DNA of 64,000 bases from assembly GCA_009617715.1 (NCBI GenBank), contig VTFK01000529.1, positions 83,741-147,740 of the forward strand. The letters run 5' to 3'. This stretch comes from Plectrocnemia conspersa. Lineage: Eukaryota; Arthropoda; Insecta; Trichoptera; Polycentropodidae. Made by a program: the position numbers and the translations under genes. Position 1 is the stretch's first letter. Each line of letters begins with the position of its first letter. The notes under the pieces were generated by a model. It made no database searches and had not been told where the DNA came from. It saw only the letters and a list, made by a program, of their open reading frames with translations. Below, piece by piece: positions 1-12,129 of this stretch.

Positions 1-1620
1 CAATATTGATACGTTTTAACTAGAGTGGTCGCCGTTGTTGTTTAACATAAGCGAACTTCAGACGAGTCTGTTCCTTTTGGGGGCAATAGGAGTAGTAGGG
101 GATGGTTTTCATGAGATACATCAGTCAAGAGCCGCCCTGGCGCCATAGTTCCCTCTGCAGGGGGCGGAAGAAGAATCTTTTCCGGAAGTGCCCTTATGAA
201 GTCGCTTTGTGGATCGATGCCCTGCACGTTTTGAGGAAATAACATCCTTTGGACACATTACAGACACATTTTCATTCACGGATCACTTGCGATTTCTATT
301 TACTTCCGCGTCGTTCAGTTCGAATATCAAAGCGCCGCGGAAGAGCCTCCCTTCCATTTTCAACAGAAAAAATATAATATGCATCGTGTAGATATAACGT
401 GACGATATATTGCTATACGTAGGATGGTTCAGCCATACCTGAGTTCACACGAAATATAACTTTTATGTATCATATGTTTAGGGAGGAATATTGTGTTGTG
501 AAACATCTATAATATCTATTGGTTACATTGCAATCATAACAGATAGATTGTGTTTTCTTATATATGATTAGATGAACCATTATTTCATGTTCAAATGAAC
601 GGTTAACCACTACGTTTTAATCCATTCATATTTCATATATTTATCTAGCGGTTCAAATGTTCAACACAATTGTGTGATTTAACTGTAAATCTCAGATTCA
701 GCGTCGCAAACTACACATTCTTAACCGTTTAAAATTCAAACACCAGCTCGTTAATTGTGAGAGTTAAAAGGTTGTCCCATTAGTGCCGAGAGGCTGACAG
801 TCGGTCTGGTTAGTTAACCAGAGATCTATCCGTTAACTAACTCTGCTCTGGGCCCTAGAGCAAACACTATCTTCGGTTGTGTAAACGTAATTAGAAATCG
901 CGCGCGTTCCGCTGCGGAAGTAATACGTGAATTTGCCAAACAGCAAACATCGTATAATACTACCTACTGTATCCTTCGTGCGTGTGGAGACTTTGTCGCC
1001 TGAAAGATAAAGGTGCCCGAAGCTATTTGTGCTAACTAACGCATCGATCCTCGATAGTGGCGATGCAAAATTTAATATAAGCCATACTGTTGCTACTGAA
1101 GATGGTATATACATATATATATATATACAGTCAAGATTGCGTAATTTAATCTCGTGGGGCTTCGTCAAGTTTAATTAATGCGTGTGTGTAACTTACGGGT
1201 CGATAAATATGGTATATTGTATAATGAAATATACGTGAGCGTCTCTTGTAAGTAACGGATGGGTGTGTATTATAATATATTACATAACTGGGTAAATTAA
1301 TTGATTGACGACGAGAGGTTAAGTCATAAACATTTCTACGCAAATTAGCTTTATATTAATATATCTAAACTAGAAGTTTTAGTCAATATAAAATAGGCAT
1401 ATTTAAATTACATTATATATAGTATTTTATTTCGCCTATGCTATTTTTATACTTGAAAACATAATTTATTTGCGCTAATTAGTGATAAAGTCAATGAGAT
1501 AAATCTCTCGATTTAAGATAATAATTTTCAACTCAATTGACAATATAATAGACGAATGAGTTAATATTATATTCGCTAAATCTATGTTGAATATTACAAT
1601 AGCTTATTAACCTTATGTGC
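1..1620. other. AT-rich noncoding DNA with small GC-richer patches
   Basis: I see no gene here. GC-richer patches lie at about 120-350 and 840-1080; the short frames through them have no recognisable domain. A short inverted repeat with 8-bp arms sits at 805-822, and a short TA run at about 1110-1128. The stretch ends at the hAT target duplication at 1621. Confidence 0.5.
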
Positions 1621-2095
1621 ATTGAAATTAAGGAGCGAAATGTTCGAATCGATAATGAACGAAACGATACGAAACGATAAAAAAAAATATTATCGATTAG
1701 ATCGATAATGAAATTTATCGTTTGATCGATATTACCGTTCGTGTAATCGATAATGAACGATATTAATCTATAACAACATTTACTATCGATTAATGTCGTT
1801 TAATATTACTATAAATATTGTTTAATTTTGTACAACCTCAAAAATTAACGATACATTTTGTAACTTTCGTTTGTAATAAAAATAAAAATTTTGTTAACAA
1901 AATTTTATTAAATTATTATTATTACAAAATTATCTGAAATAACCATTTATTAATTAAAATGGCCAGAACACTAAATAATAAAAATATTTCTTTATCTTTA
2001 AAGCCAAAAAATCACAAATATTAAAATTTCAAAAAATTCACCTTATTTTAATCACTTTTTAAGATGCATTGATGCTTTCACAGCAAGACAAGTCT

Positions 2096-3097
2096 TTAAT
2101 CAGTTTCTGTACCAGCCTCTGATTCTGTGTAAATTGCACTGATATTCTCTGAAGGACCAATGCTGACGACATCATCTTTTGAGTCTGAATCTAGAGCATA
2201 CACAATTCTTTGTGACTTTTTTTTAAAGTTTTCGGTAACTGTCTTTGAGCTTTTCTTGGAGTTGCGGGAGTCCTGACTTGCTGCACTGGATGCAGAACCA
2301 GCACGACTTCTCGGAGTTAAAAATGATGGTCTTTCTCCGACAGGTAATTCTTCAACAATAGGATGTCCAATGTTGTATTTAATGATACGGACTCTACTGT
2401 AATTCAGTTGTATGTAGAGGAACTTCTCAACATTTGACGGGTCAAACCTTATACTCTGAGATATTACGAGGCTTCCTCTAGCAGAAAAAACCCGTTCACT
2501 TTTCTAGCTTGAGCCGCCAGCAACGGGAAGATCCCGTTTTAGTCTTTCCATCAGGCCAATACATCAATTTTATAAGGTCCGGGATAAATCTTGAAGGAGT
2601 CCCACTACTTTTCCACTGCCGATTTTGTCTGATTTAGAGTCTCACACTGAGCTTTTTCAACCACCAACTGATCCATCAAATCCATGTCGTCGAGGGCAGG
2701 AGTTGATGCCAGTCCGATATGCTGCCTTGTTGGAGTTTCCTATTCAACTTCTTGAGACGATGAATGTGAGTTAAGAAATATTCTTAGAGTGGGCTATTCT
2801 TTGTTGAATTGAGTAAGAGATAATCTTTTATAATATAAGTAAAGTTGATTGGCCATACGTACATGGTGCTCTCAGTACTAAGTTTCGGCAAAACTCGTTT
2901 TATTTGTCTCTGAAATTCAGTGATGAATTCTTTCGTGAGTTGTTGTGCTCAAAAAATGGGAATATTTTTTGAGCGGTCAGTGAATCATCAGCAGAAAGTC
3001 GCTCACTCACATCTTTAACTTTTTCTAGTACAAGGACTAGTTCGGCCATAAACGTGAAGTCAAAAAACGCATAATTTCGCGTGCCATTGATTAACAT
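2096..3097 (-). pseudogene. hAT transposase remnant, C-terminal half
   Basis: Read on the minus strand, 3097-2900 is open and includes FMAELVLVLEKVKDVSERLS, similar to the helical region before the C-terminal hAT domain. Further on, about 2560-2400, one frame gives FPLLAAQARKV and another gives SERVFSARG followed by LVISQSIRFDPSNVEKF. This is the hAT C-terminal dimerisation signature. A TAG at 2503-2505 and a frame change interrupt it, so it is a pseudogene. The frame then runs through a serine-rich tail (RSRAGSASSAASQDSR) to a TAA at 2096-2098. Family recognition rests on motif similarity by eye; the exact hAT lineage is not resolved. Confidence 0.82.
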
Positions 3098-3241
3098 TGT
3101 TTTATTTTGTACTTTCCCGCCAAATATCGCTTAAACAAATGATAATATCGTTCATTGTCGATCACTATCGTTTGAGATCGATAATCGAAAAATTCATTAT
3201 CGTTCATGATCGATATCGAACGATAATCGATAATGAAAAGT

Positions 3242-3287
3242 TATCGATTGGGTAACGATAATGATCATTATCGTTACTCAATCGATA
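3242..3287. repeat. 46-bp near-perfect palindrome in the hAT-1 right end
   Basis: Arms 3242-3264 and 3265-3287 are complementary over 23 bp with no spacer and a single G/T mismatch (3251 with 3278). It lies just inside the right terminus of hAT-1 and contains the TATCGATT and CGATAATGA words of the subterminal array. Confidence 0.9.
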
Positions 3288-3318
3288 TGAAACGGAGAAT
3301 TCGATCCTTAATTGGAAT

Positions 3319-5160
3319 ATGATAGACACACATTTAGACAACAATTTTGTCGAACATATATTTATTTTTAAAATCTTATTGTTCACTAACAATTTGGCTT
3401 TTCGCTCTAAATGACTTTAACCCTTACTAATTCATAAGGACAGTCACGTAATGTGACAGAGTTTGACTTAAGTGATTAATGCTTCTCTCATTGTCAGTCA
3501 AGTAGCACCCCAAATTCTTATATGTGTTAATAGATTAAACATATAGCCTATTATAAAGTATTAAAGGATGTAATATAATAGAGAACGGTAAAACAATTGT
3601 ATTAGTTTAAAGCTTGTAACAAACCAATTATATTCTTTATCGATTTTTTAAAATTACTTTAAAATCATCATATATCAAAATTCTAAATCCAGAATTTTTT
3701 TGTAAGTAAACATAATAATTTTATCATATTAGTGCCACTGGAAATTTATTTTGAATTTCATTCGAAATTTAAAAAAATGCTTGATATTAATTATAGTACT
3801 TAATATTAATCTTATGCTATTTTTCACATTAAAAAAGTCGTCAATTTTTTTGATTTGAAATAACACATTTTGAAATATATGTAAACTTAATGACAATAAA
3901 GAGATAAGAATTAAGATAAAAATTATATTTGGACCATGATAAGCCAGAACTGTTTTTGAGACTTGTTCATTTGACGTCGGTCATGAAGCGTCACCATGGT
4001 CAATTTACATATAGAGCAGCACAAACACGAAATTTCAATAACAACTGAGTGTCAGCCATAGACACGTACAAATCGCGTCATCCGATGACGTTCATTATTC
4101 CCCCGGCGAGGAATCACAAACACGGCATGCAGATCAAAGCGCAGGGGACACGGCACAGACCGTCTGCATGCAACAAAGCGTCCGTATAAATCAACTTTGG
4201 CGCAGTGAACCTCTGGAATCCGATTGCCCGCAGCCAATTTTACCCAGCGGGCTTTTATTGCACCCGTTTGATTAAATCGCTGATTTCGTCTGGAATCTGA
4301 TCAAATCGGTGTGCGGCTTTGGTCCATACCTCGCCCGAAAGGTCATGAGATATTAGTTTGAGATTGTAAATTCTCGAGCTCGAAATCAGATATGTCCGGC
4401 ATCTCTTTTCGTTACAACCATTAACGATTTTTTTTTATTTTTTCAGCATATGCTTGGTTATTTTATTTATTCTACGTAACTAAGAAAAAATGCTACAATT
4501 TATACGAAAAATATTTTATGTGTATTCAAAGTAAAAATTTAATAACCGAAAACACTACTCTTAATCTGGCAATTACATGTCCTCAAATATAATAATTTTC
4601 TCTTAAATCAAGGTGCCTTTTAAAATGAATAGATTTTTCATAAGAAATGATATCATAATCATTGTAGAATGTGCGGTTGTTTAACAATCATCAATTTACT
4701 CGAAATCTTAATATTTTTAAAAACTAAATGAAAAATTGTCTCATCATTTTGTAATGGACACGCGGCTTTATAATTATCTTCAAACGCACTAATAAGACTT
4801 AATGACTTACAGTGTTATTTCAGTACTCAGTTTAAAGTGCAATTTTTCCTACTTTACATTAATCTTTAATTTTCACTATTTACGCATGCCGTTACATAAC
4901 GATGTACTTTATTGCGTAGAAATTGGCAGATTTTCAATCTTTGTTTTTTTGACCCATTGTTAATACAACTATCATTTATCATATGCTGTTTTATTTTTGA
5001 TATAATTTGCTAAAAAAATTAAGAAATTAGTTTACTACGCAATTTTATATAATATATACAAAATATTTGATTTTTTTATAACCAACTTCTCTATAAGTGA
5101 TATATTCGTTCACTTTTTGTAATATATTAGTTCATTTTTAACACGTGTAGAGCAGTATCG
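3319..5160. other. Noncoding DNA with one GC-richer island (about 4050-4345)
   Basis: Mostly AT-rich sequence without recognisable features. The island at about 4050-4345 is markedly richer in G+C and CpG and has no convincing reading frame; the 61-residue minus-strand frame through it shows no domain. It may be a regulatory element. The flanks hold only A/T-rich low-complexity sequence. Confidence 0.4.
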
Positions 5161-5168
5161 CCTGAAAA

Positions 5169-5240
5169 TCCGAAATAGCGTAGTTTATAAGGTGTCAGAC
5201 TGTTAACTCAGAGGCTGTGAGTTCGAACAACGGCAGCAGA
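5169..5240 (+). repeat. tRNA-derived repeat (SINE head or tRNA-Asn-like pseudogene)
   Basis: An A-box-like TAGCGTAGTTTATAAGG (5176-5192) and a B-box-like GAGTTCGAACAAC (5219-5231) are spaced as in a tRNA. If 5176 is position 8, then GTT at 5202-5204 falls exactly on the anticodon (Asn) and TTC at 5222-5224 on positions 54-56. The acceptor, anticodon and T stems do not pair well, so this is not a functional tRNA. It looks like the RNA polymerase III promoter head of an old SINE or a decayed tRNA copy. Confidence 0.5.
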
Positions 5241-7060
5241 CTTGAATTTTTATTTATAAAAATACGCTATTATTAAAAATCGCCCTCAGCTGCAAAGTGG
5301 CATTTATTGATTACATATAAATTTTTTCACACGTCTTAATTTTTAATTAATTATATATGAAACATTGTTTTGTGATTTTCATTTTATTGACTAATCCAGT
5401 TGATACAACCGGTTTGGCTATTTAAATTAAAAATACAAATCGTGTTTGAGAGTTTGAAAAAAATTGTTTAGCATACAAAATAATTTGATTAATGATAAAA
5501 GTATTTAAAACAATTTGTAAAAATTATGATATAAATATTTTATTTCATATAAAACGTTATATTTCATCTTGAAGGATTTTGCGTGAAGAGAAGCGGTTGC
5601 TTCTTCAATCTCTTGAATTAAATTTTGTACAAACACAACAAGTCTTCTATTTAACGAAATGTTTTATACATGGCTTCTCAGAAGAGATTTAGGGATATAA
5701 TAAACCCTCAGTTAAAATTATTTAATGTAATAAAAATTTCATTAGAAAACAAATTAAATTCTCGGTTCTCTGTAATGAATTAGCTTTAATTTGACATTTA
5801 AAAAAAATATTCCAAAATTAATAACGCACGCCAGATTAGTCCTCACGACGACATGACGAGGGTCCCGCCGCCGTAATAAAGGCCACTCGGGCAAAATCGT
5901 CATATTGTGCATCTTGAGCACGATCAGGTAAGTGATTTTGGGTCCCCCCGTGTGCGTGGACCACGGTGTCCCGTATCAAAATAATCCTGGCCACGTCGGT
6001 TCTTTACGAGTGCTCCCTCGGGCGATAACACGTCCCGTAATGGATCCGCCTGATTAATTGTTATGTCCTGACGCCCAACGTAAACATATCTCTCCTTGTC
6101 ATAATAACGTAGCAACGTCCTAAATTAAATTGTCGTCTTTCGGGGGCCGGACCTCATATCCTTAGTCTGATCGAGTAGTTTAGCATCAAGATTTAATCAA
6201 ATGGTATGACACAAGGCAGCGTTTGGGTCGTTCAAAATAAAAAGAAACCATCTATTTGATTTTTATCAGAATTGATAAAAGTACACATATAAACTGTGTC
6301 ACAAAAATAATGCTCATAAACAGGTCTTGTATTTTGGATAGTGATTATGTTATAATTTAACATCAGCTGTAATACTAAGATAAAACCTAGAAGGAAATCT
6401 TTTATGATAGCAAATAAATATAGCTGTAAATCTACGCTTTACCGAATAATTAATTAAAAATTCTTAAATTGCGATTAAGAAAAACTCGTCAAATTTAAAA
6501 ATAATTATAAATATTTCTCCCCATCTTTAGCATTATTCGGATGGTTGATTCCAATTTATGGGTGCAAATAAACGCTTTCGTATCGGAAAATCTCCTAGAC
6601 AAACAGAATAGAGTCGAGGAAAATGCACTTTCATTCTCCCTTCAGTTGAATCTTGTCGATAATTTTCACGAGTTTTCAACGCCCTATTGTGTTTTATATC
6701 ATATATATTTTAAATAATAATCTAAATTCATAGCTCACTGTTATGACAGCTAAAAAATTCGGGCGAACCTAAACGTTAACCGTGAGCCCCTGTCATTATC
6801 AACCCTCGGAACCCTTTATTTAACAATTTACATTATCCAACTTGTCAATTACCGGGTCGCCCTGCATCGGGTGGCCGAAGCTGCGAATCCACCCTTAACA
6901 TTTCGTGGGGGTGCGGAGGTGGTTCAACCGCCGACCACCTCGTAATCTCTACAGCCCTCAAGCCGACCCTTCTTGGCAAACGGCCCCGAATTGTGGATAT
7001 ATGTATGTGGAATATGATGTCGAAGCAGAGCGCCGAGGACGTACAAGTGCTTCAGAAGTG
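5241..7060. other. Noncoding DNA with islands at about 5821-6130 and 6775-7060
   Basis: Two GC-richer islands stand out in AT-rich sequence. The first contains a strong splice-donor-like CAGGTAAGT near 5926-5934, but no upstream coding exon can be read. The second (about 6775-7060) is CpG-rich with no open frame of note. Both are plausible regulatory elements or noncoding exons; nothing in the window decides between these. Confidence 0.4.
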
Positions 7061-9270
7061 ACAAGGCTCTATTGAGTATATATATAAAAAAAAAACAAAT
7101 AGTCCAAAAGTGAAGTGTTTTTTTTCGTTAGACAAACATGCGCGAGTGTCGCTTTGGATGGAATAGAAAAATACTTGTCCTGTAAAATTCAGGGCTTGTA
7201 AGTAGACAGTTTGTAAACAATGTGAAAGTGTGCCGCTGTCAATTTTACAAACCAAAGCGAGTTAGTCATATATTTAATATACTATTATGAGGTATACATA
7301 TTTGATGTAATGATATTCTTATTTGATATTTAATATCTCTCAAATAAAATAGGTACAGTGTCAAGTTTGATATTTATAAAGAGATATTATTATTTAGCTA
7401 ATAAACCCTTTACATTGTAAATAATTTTCGCTTGATAGTCTCAACTCCATTGCGGATACAGAAAAATCCTATCTATAAACACCACTAACAAAGACAAGGG
7501 ACAGTCTCGGCGTTGAATGCCGCCGGTACTCGAGAAACAATTTAGCTATGGATACCTTCTCGATAGTGTTATTTTCAAGAGCAGAAAAAAAGGATAACGA
7601 CCTTTGCAGCTGGAGACGCGCGCTCTGTCCTTGTTTCGCTTTTTGTTGCGAATTTGCTCCGTCGTGTTTCCGACGTCACAAGTTTCATCCACCCGTGAAA
7701 GCCTCGGTGGAGAGAAAGAAGAAAAGAGGGGGCACCGCCAGCCTCCCTCGTCTGGTCGGCTTCTTCTCAAAGATGAAGGTGAAGGCTGTCTGCGAACTTG
7801 GAACGCCTTTTCATATCGCACGCGAAACGCAATCAACCCATAAGACAGTTAAATATCACGAACAGTTAAACACGGCACTTAATTATATTTATGAATACGT
7901 ATTTAAATATGAAAACATTAGTTAAATTTGCATTAAAAATTATTTACTATGTATTTAAACTTTTTAAATCTTAAAAATATTTTTAAAATCACTGCAACTT
8001 TTATTTAAAATCTATTAATTAGTCAATTCATAATACTTTGATATTTGTTTGAGGTGATATTAGTGAAGCAAAATCCACGCGAGTGCCACTCAACTGTTTC
8101 ATTAACAAATCAAAAACTATGTATTTTTTGTATAAAAAGAAAAATATGAACAAAAATCAATCTTATTGATATTTCAAATGAAAATTTAATTACTTTTACT
8201 CTAATAAATGAGATTATCCCAAAATGATATTAAAGTAATTTTAGGCGATTTTGCCTAATTATTAATTTTTATACATAAAATTAGTTTGTTATTGTGGTTT
8301 CGCGAAATATGTTTATAATATTTTTTTGTATGAAAATGACAGTGTTCTTTTATTTATTTGTATGAAAATGTGTATCATATTATTTTAATAGCTTTATTTT
8401 GAATGACTCTTAATTTAGAAAAAAAATAGAATTACTATTAAATAGGTCTAATTACTTGTTTATAGATAAAAAAAATATTTTTCATAGTAGCGCGCTCTTT
8501 AAATTACATATGGCCTAAGTTCTGTCTTATCACCCGAATTAGATAAATACTTGTTGTTAATTAGTGATTTATAGGGCCTGTTTATATATGTATTTATTTG
8601 GGTATATTATGGCCAAAACTTGGCGACACTCTAGTAACACTGGCGAACGGACGACTTGTCGACGCTGGAGGGCTCGCACGCCGGTCCGGGCCCCGCGCCC
8701 CGTTTTATCTGTATATAAATATACAACAATATAATTCATATTGTCCATAAACATACTTATGTAGCGGCTCAATCTGTATCTAATTTCCAACCGTCACCTT
8801 CCGTCGAAAAATAAATATTTTTTTAAATTAATTTTCAGTAAGTTTTTCTCTACAAATATGTTTAATTAATAACTTAGGTTTGGAACTTTCATATATTATA
8901 TATTTAAACTACATTTATGTTAAATGATGTAAAATGAATTAATAGTAAAATTAAAATTCAGTCTTAACCAAAAAATATTTTTCCTAAATTAATCAAACTT
9001 ACGAATATTTTTTTGAATTAAATTTGAAATAAATTTAAAATTAATTACACGGTTGAAATCAACATAATGATTTGCACGTAAATCGCGAATATCTTATCTT
9101 GGTGGCAAAAATGATTTTTTTTAGTATTATTTTATTTGGCCACCACCAAATAACTTTGATTGTGAAAATAAATACGAGATAGTGTTTTAGGCGAATCTTG
9201 TGTGTATATGCACATTTCGCTCTCAGTCTTGTTAAATACAACCATTTGTAATTTAGAGAGTGAAATATTT
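7061..9270. other. Noncoding DNA with islands at about 7545-7850 and 8600-8710
   Basis: The 7545-7850 island supports overlapping short frames on both strands (up to 125 residues), which is expected of GC-rich DNA with few stops. It has a CRE-like GACGTCAC at 7672-7679. The 8600-8710 patch is a short CpG-rich stretch. No domain is recognised. The remainder is A/T-rich with nothing supportable. Confidence 0.4.
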
Positions 9271-9590
9271 ATCGAATGAATATTTTAAAATCTGCCTCCC
9301 GTGATCTGGTGGTGGGTATTATAGTAGGCGCCAGTGGTGGTGCTACAAGTGGCACGTTGCAAGAATCTCACGCAGCAGCCGCGGAATTTGATTTACAGTC
9401 TGAAACGCGATTTGGCTCTAAACACGCATACAACTTTAATGTCCTCTCCTTGCCAGCAGCACAAAACCAGACACAAAATGAAGAGGCTTAACTTTCGAGA
9501 CGGTGGCTGGTGAGAAAAAAGGTCACCCGACGGACTTTTTCTCTCCAGAGAAAATCCCACACAAAGGCGAATAAATTTCATCCAAGACAC
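9271..9590 (+). other. GC-richer island with an unsupported 71-codon frame
   Basis: A plus-strand ATG at 9276 opens a 71-codon frame ending at 9491, containing RDLVVGIIVGASGGA followed by a low-complexity stretch. I recognise no family, there is no evident signal peptide, and the frame sits inside one of the noncoding-type islands. I therefore treat coding status as unproven. It could be a small protein, a noncoding exon or chance. Confidence 0.2.
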
Positions 9591-11300
9591 TAATATATTA
9601 TTTAATCACTTATCTGTATAGAAAGGTAGAGGAATTTTATGAATTGAATAATGCCCATTAGCAAATTAGATTCTTGGTATCTAAAAAAATATTGGGTGTG
9701 ACAAAATATATCGCTAAACTGCGACTTATGGATATATGGTTTACTTTAAGCGGTTAAGAACAACTGAATTTTTTGTCACTTTGATATGTAAAAATATACA
9801 CTGATTACCAGTGGATATTTTATATAAAATGTAATTAGAAAATGCCACTGATGTATGATAAAAAATAGTTTATAAAAATCAACTTGTATAACTTATAAAG
9901 TTGTTCTTTCATTGACAATCGTATTGTCGTCTGTGTTTAAAACCCTTCAAAAGTATGGAGACTAGTTTTCATAGTGCATAGCGCATACAAACAATAAATC
10001 TGTGAACGAAGCAATTTGTATGCGAATTTACGGCGAGAATTTATTGCGATGAAAGCGCAAACAGAAAGCGAAACGGTGCTCATTTGCATTCGCATCCCGC
10101 CGCATGCATACCCATGGAGAGCTTTTATGCAACGAAATTAACATCCATTTGGAACCTAGTGCATCTGGCTTTAACGCTTTGTGTATGAAAATAAAAATAA
10201 AAATAACTAAAGTGTTTGTTTTCCAGTCTTCATATGCACCGAAGCGTACCTTTCCGCAGAATCTAATACTTCAACCCTTAACCAGCGGAATTTTCTTGAG
10301 TAAATGAAGCGATTTGGACCCATTCAGTTTTGAACTATCAATTTAAACTGTGTACAATGCATATAAATATACTTTTGTTATAAATTCCATATAAACATAT
10401 TATTTTATTACCGAATTTTGATTACATATATTATATTAAAACACTATATAATATATCATAGCTTTCAAAATATTCTGAAGAATAAAACAGTAATCAGTTC
10501 ATTAAGGGTTAACCACGATCTAGTCGCACCATCTAAAAGCTTTCATTAAAATTAATAACAAAATTCCTCTCCTTTTTTTAATCCATCTTCTGAGATAAAA
10601 ATTCAGCTCGGGGCGTTTTTTAAAGCATTTCCCCTTCTTTAAACATCCCATTGTTCCCAAGTTAATTCTTATCGCTCGCTTTTTTTAATTCTTATGAAAA
10701 GTTTCTCCCCACTTAACCTTCGAACTCTATATTATTGCTGCATGAGCGTGAATTTCGCGGACGCGAATGTCACTCGGAATCCGGAACAGATTATCCCATT
10801 CCAGACAGGACGTGACACTTATCCAGACAAATGTGTGCTCCCTCTCACAATACACTATCGTAGAGCCATTACTCGTTACGATTAGACGCTTCGGCAGATG
10901 TTGCTTTCGAGGAAAAACAATTTTCTTCCCTTCGCGACTAATATTCGTCATATTTCATCGAGCGTATTTATTTTGGCTGTCGAGATGAATTTTTGATGCA
11001 GGATTTGTACGAAAATACCTACCTGAGTTTCGGTGCTTCAGACGCGTTAATTATCCCCGGGGAACATCCCTTTTAGCGTACGTGAAATATCGCCGAGAAC
11101 CATCTATATGCACAGAGAGGATTTACCTCAATATATTATATGAGTACTTAATACCGTATAGCATCGACTCGGCACTCTAAACATTCAACGAACCAAATGT
11201 TTCAGAACTGAATAATATCGACTTTTAAAAATATTAAATATGTTAAGTGTTCATATGTAATAAGCATAGTTGTGATTATGTTTACTACATGTAGTAGATT
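9591..11300. other. Noncoding DNA with islands at about 10010-10300 and 10680-11110
   Basis: The two islands contain overlapping short frames on both strands and no domain. The second has several homeodomain-type TAAT cores amid CpG-rich sequence. The rest is A/T-rich. Confidence 0.4.
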
Positions 11301-11301
11301 T

Positions 11302-11589
11302 TTAAAATAGTGAGAGTGACAAATACATTAAAAACAGTTCAGAAAGGAATGTTTTAACTTCATTAACACTGTTCAATTTTTTACCATCTAAATTCTGCTG
11401 TAGAGATAAATGATAATCTGATGGTACTATATCAGGAGAATATGGAGGGTAATCAACAGTTTTCCATCCGAGAGCATTAATTTTTTCTCGCGTGATTCTC
11501 GCAGTATGAGTCAGGCGCGTCGCCTTGTTCTCGTCGCTTAGTGCGTGCGGAACCCACAACTTCTTAAAATAATAGACCATAAATATCAT
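11302..11589 (-). pseudogene. Mariner transposase remnant with internal deletion
   Basis: The minus-strand frame joins WVPHALSDENKATRL, which matches the N-terminal half of mariner transposases (WVPHxLxxxNKxxRL), directly to THTARITREK. That second motif lies around the second catalytic aspartate region (HDNARPHTA in intact mariners). It is followed by YPPYSPDIVPSDYHL, matching the conserved PYSPDLAPSDYHLF block that holds the third catalytic residue. About 100 residues are missing between the first two motifs, including the first catalytic aspartate, so this is a deletion derivative. The C-terminus is also lost after LSELF. Terminal repeats were not identified on either side. Confidence 0.87.
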
Positions 11590-12129
11590 GTCTTATCTAT
11601 TAACGCATGAATCGATATTTCTGTATTGATTTCAATTTCTGCAGTTATGTGGTCATTATCGAGATTTTAAGTGTACAGTGTGCTTTTAGAATACAAAAAT
11701 TTCCAGATTTAAATCTTTTGAATCATTTTTTAAATTAACAACATAGTAAAACTTAAGCATAGACGGCACAAATGTTTTTGTTTGCTGTGGTTGCCGATTT
11801 TTTTTTGGTGAAATTTATCATACAACACCTTACTCGGAACGAAATCTTCCATTGAAATTTGAGGTGTTATATTTGTTATGTTCGTAACGCACTCTCCAGA
11901 TGTTAATCCAAACACGACCCGAACGACAAACAAGTCACAATTGACCGTCAAAGTTACTCAGTCTGAAAATTTCCTTGTTTTTGGGTATCCCTAATATTAT
12001 GAGGGAAATATTTCAAGAAATACTGATTAAAAAATAAATATGTATGAACATATGTATGTATGTACATATTTATACTTAAATTGGTACGAAGCTTAAACTG
12101 CCGTAAAATTTCTGTATACTGAAAAAATA
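11590..12129. other. Noncoding DNA between mariner relic and LINE
   Basis: A 73-residue minus-strand frame at 11730-11951 has no recognised domain and may be a relic of an unknown element. A TATG/TACA microsatellite-like stretch lies near 12040-12070. Nothing else is supportable. Confidence 0.35.

Larger units (their letters stand above)
1629..3310 (-). mobile_element. hAT-1: internally deleted hAT DNA transposon
   Basis: This 1682-bp element is bounded by inverted ends TAAGGAGCGAA (left) and, on the opposite strand, TAAGGATCGAA (right). Both fit the TARNG start typical of hAT elements. Flanking octamers ATTGAAAT (1621-1628) and ATTGGAAT (3311-3318) differ at one base, as expected for an aged 8-bp hAT target duplication. 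Both subterminal regions are packed with the word ATCGATAATGAACGA and variants, a common layout for transposase binding sites. The interior carries C-terminal transposase remnants on the minus strand. At 1.7 kb it is about half the usual autonomous length, so the N-terminal half is missing and it cannot supply its own transposase. Confidence 0.87.

Noticed and set aside
5169..5240. Functional tRNA-Asn gene
   Set aside because: Promoter boxes and spacing fit, but acceptor, anticodon and T stems do not pair.
7546..7925. Three overlapping frames of 79-125 codons
   Set aside because: Same pattern: stop-poor GC-rich DNA, no recognisable domain or conserved start.
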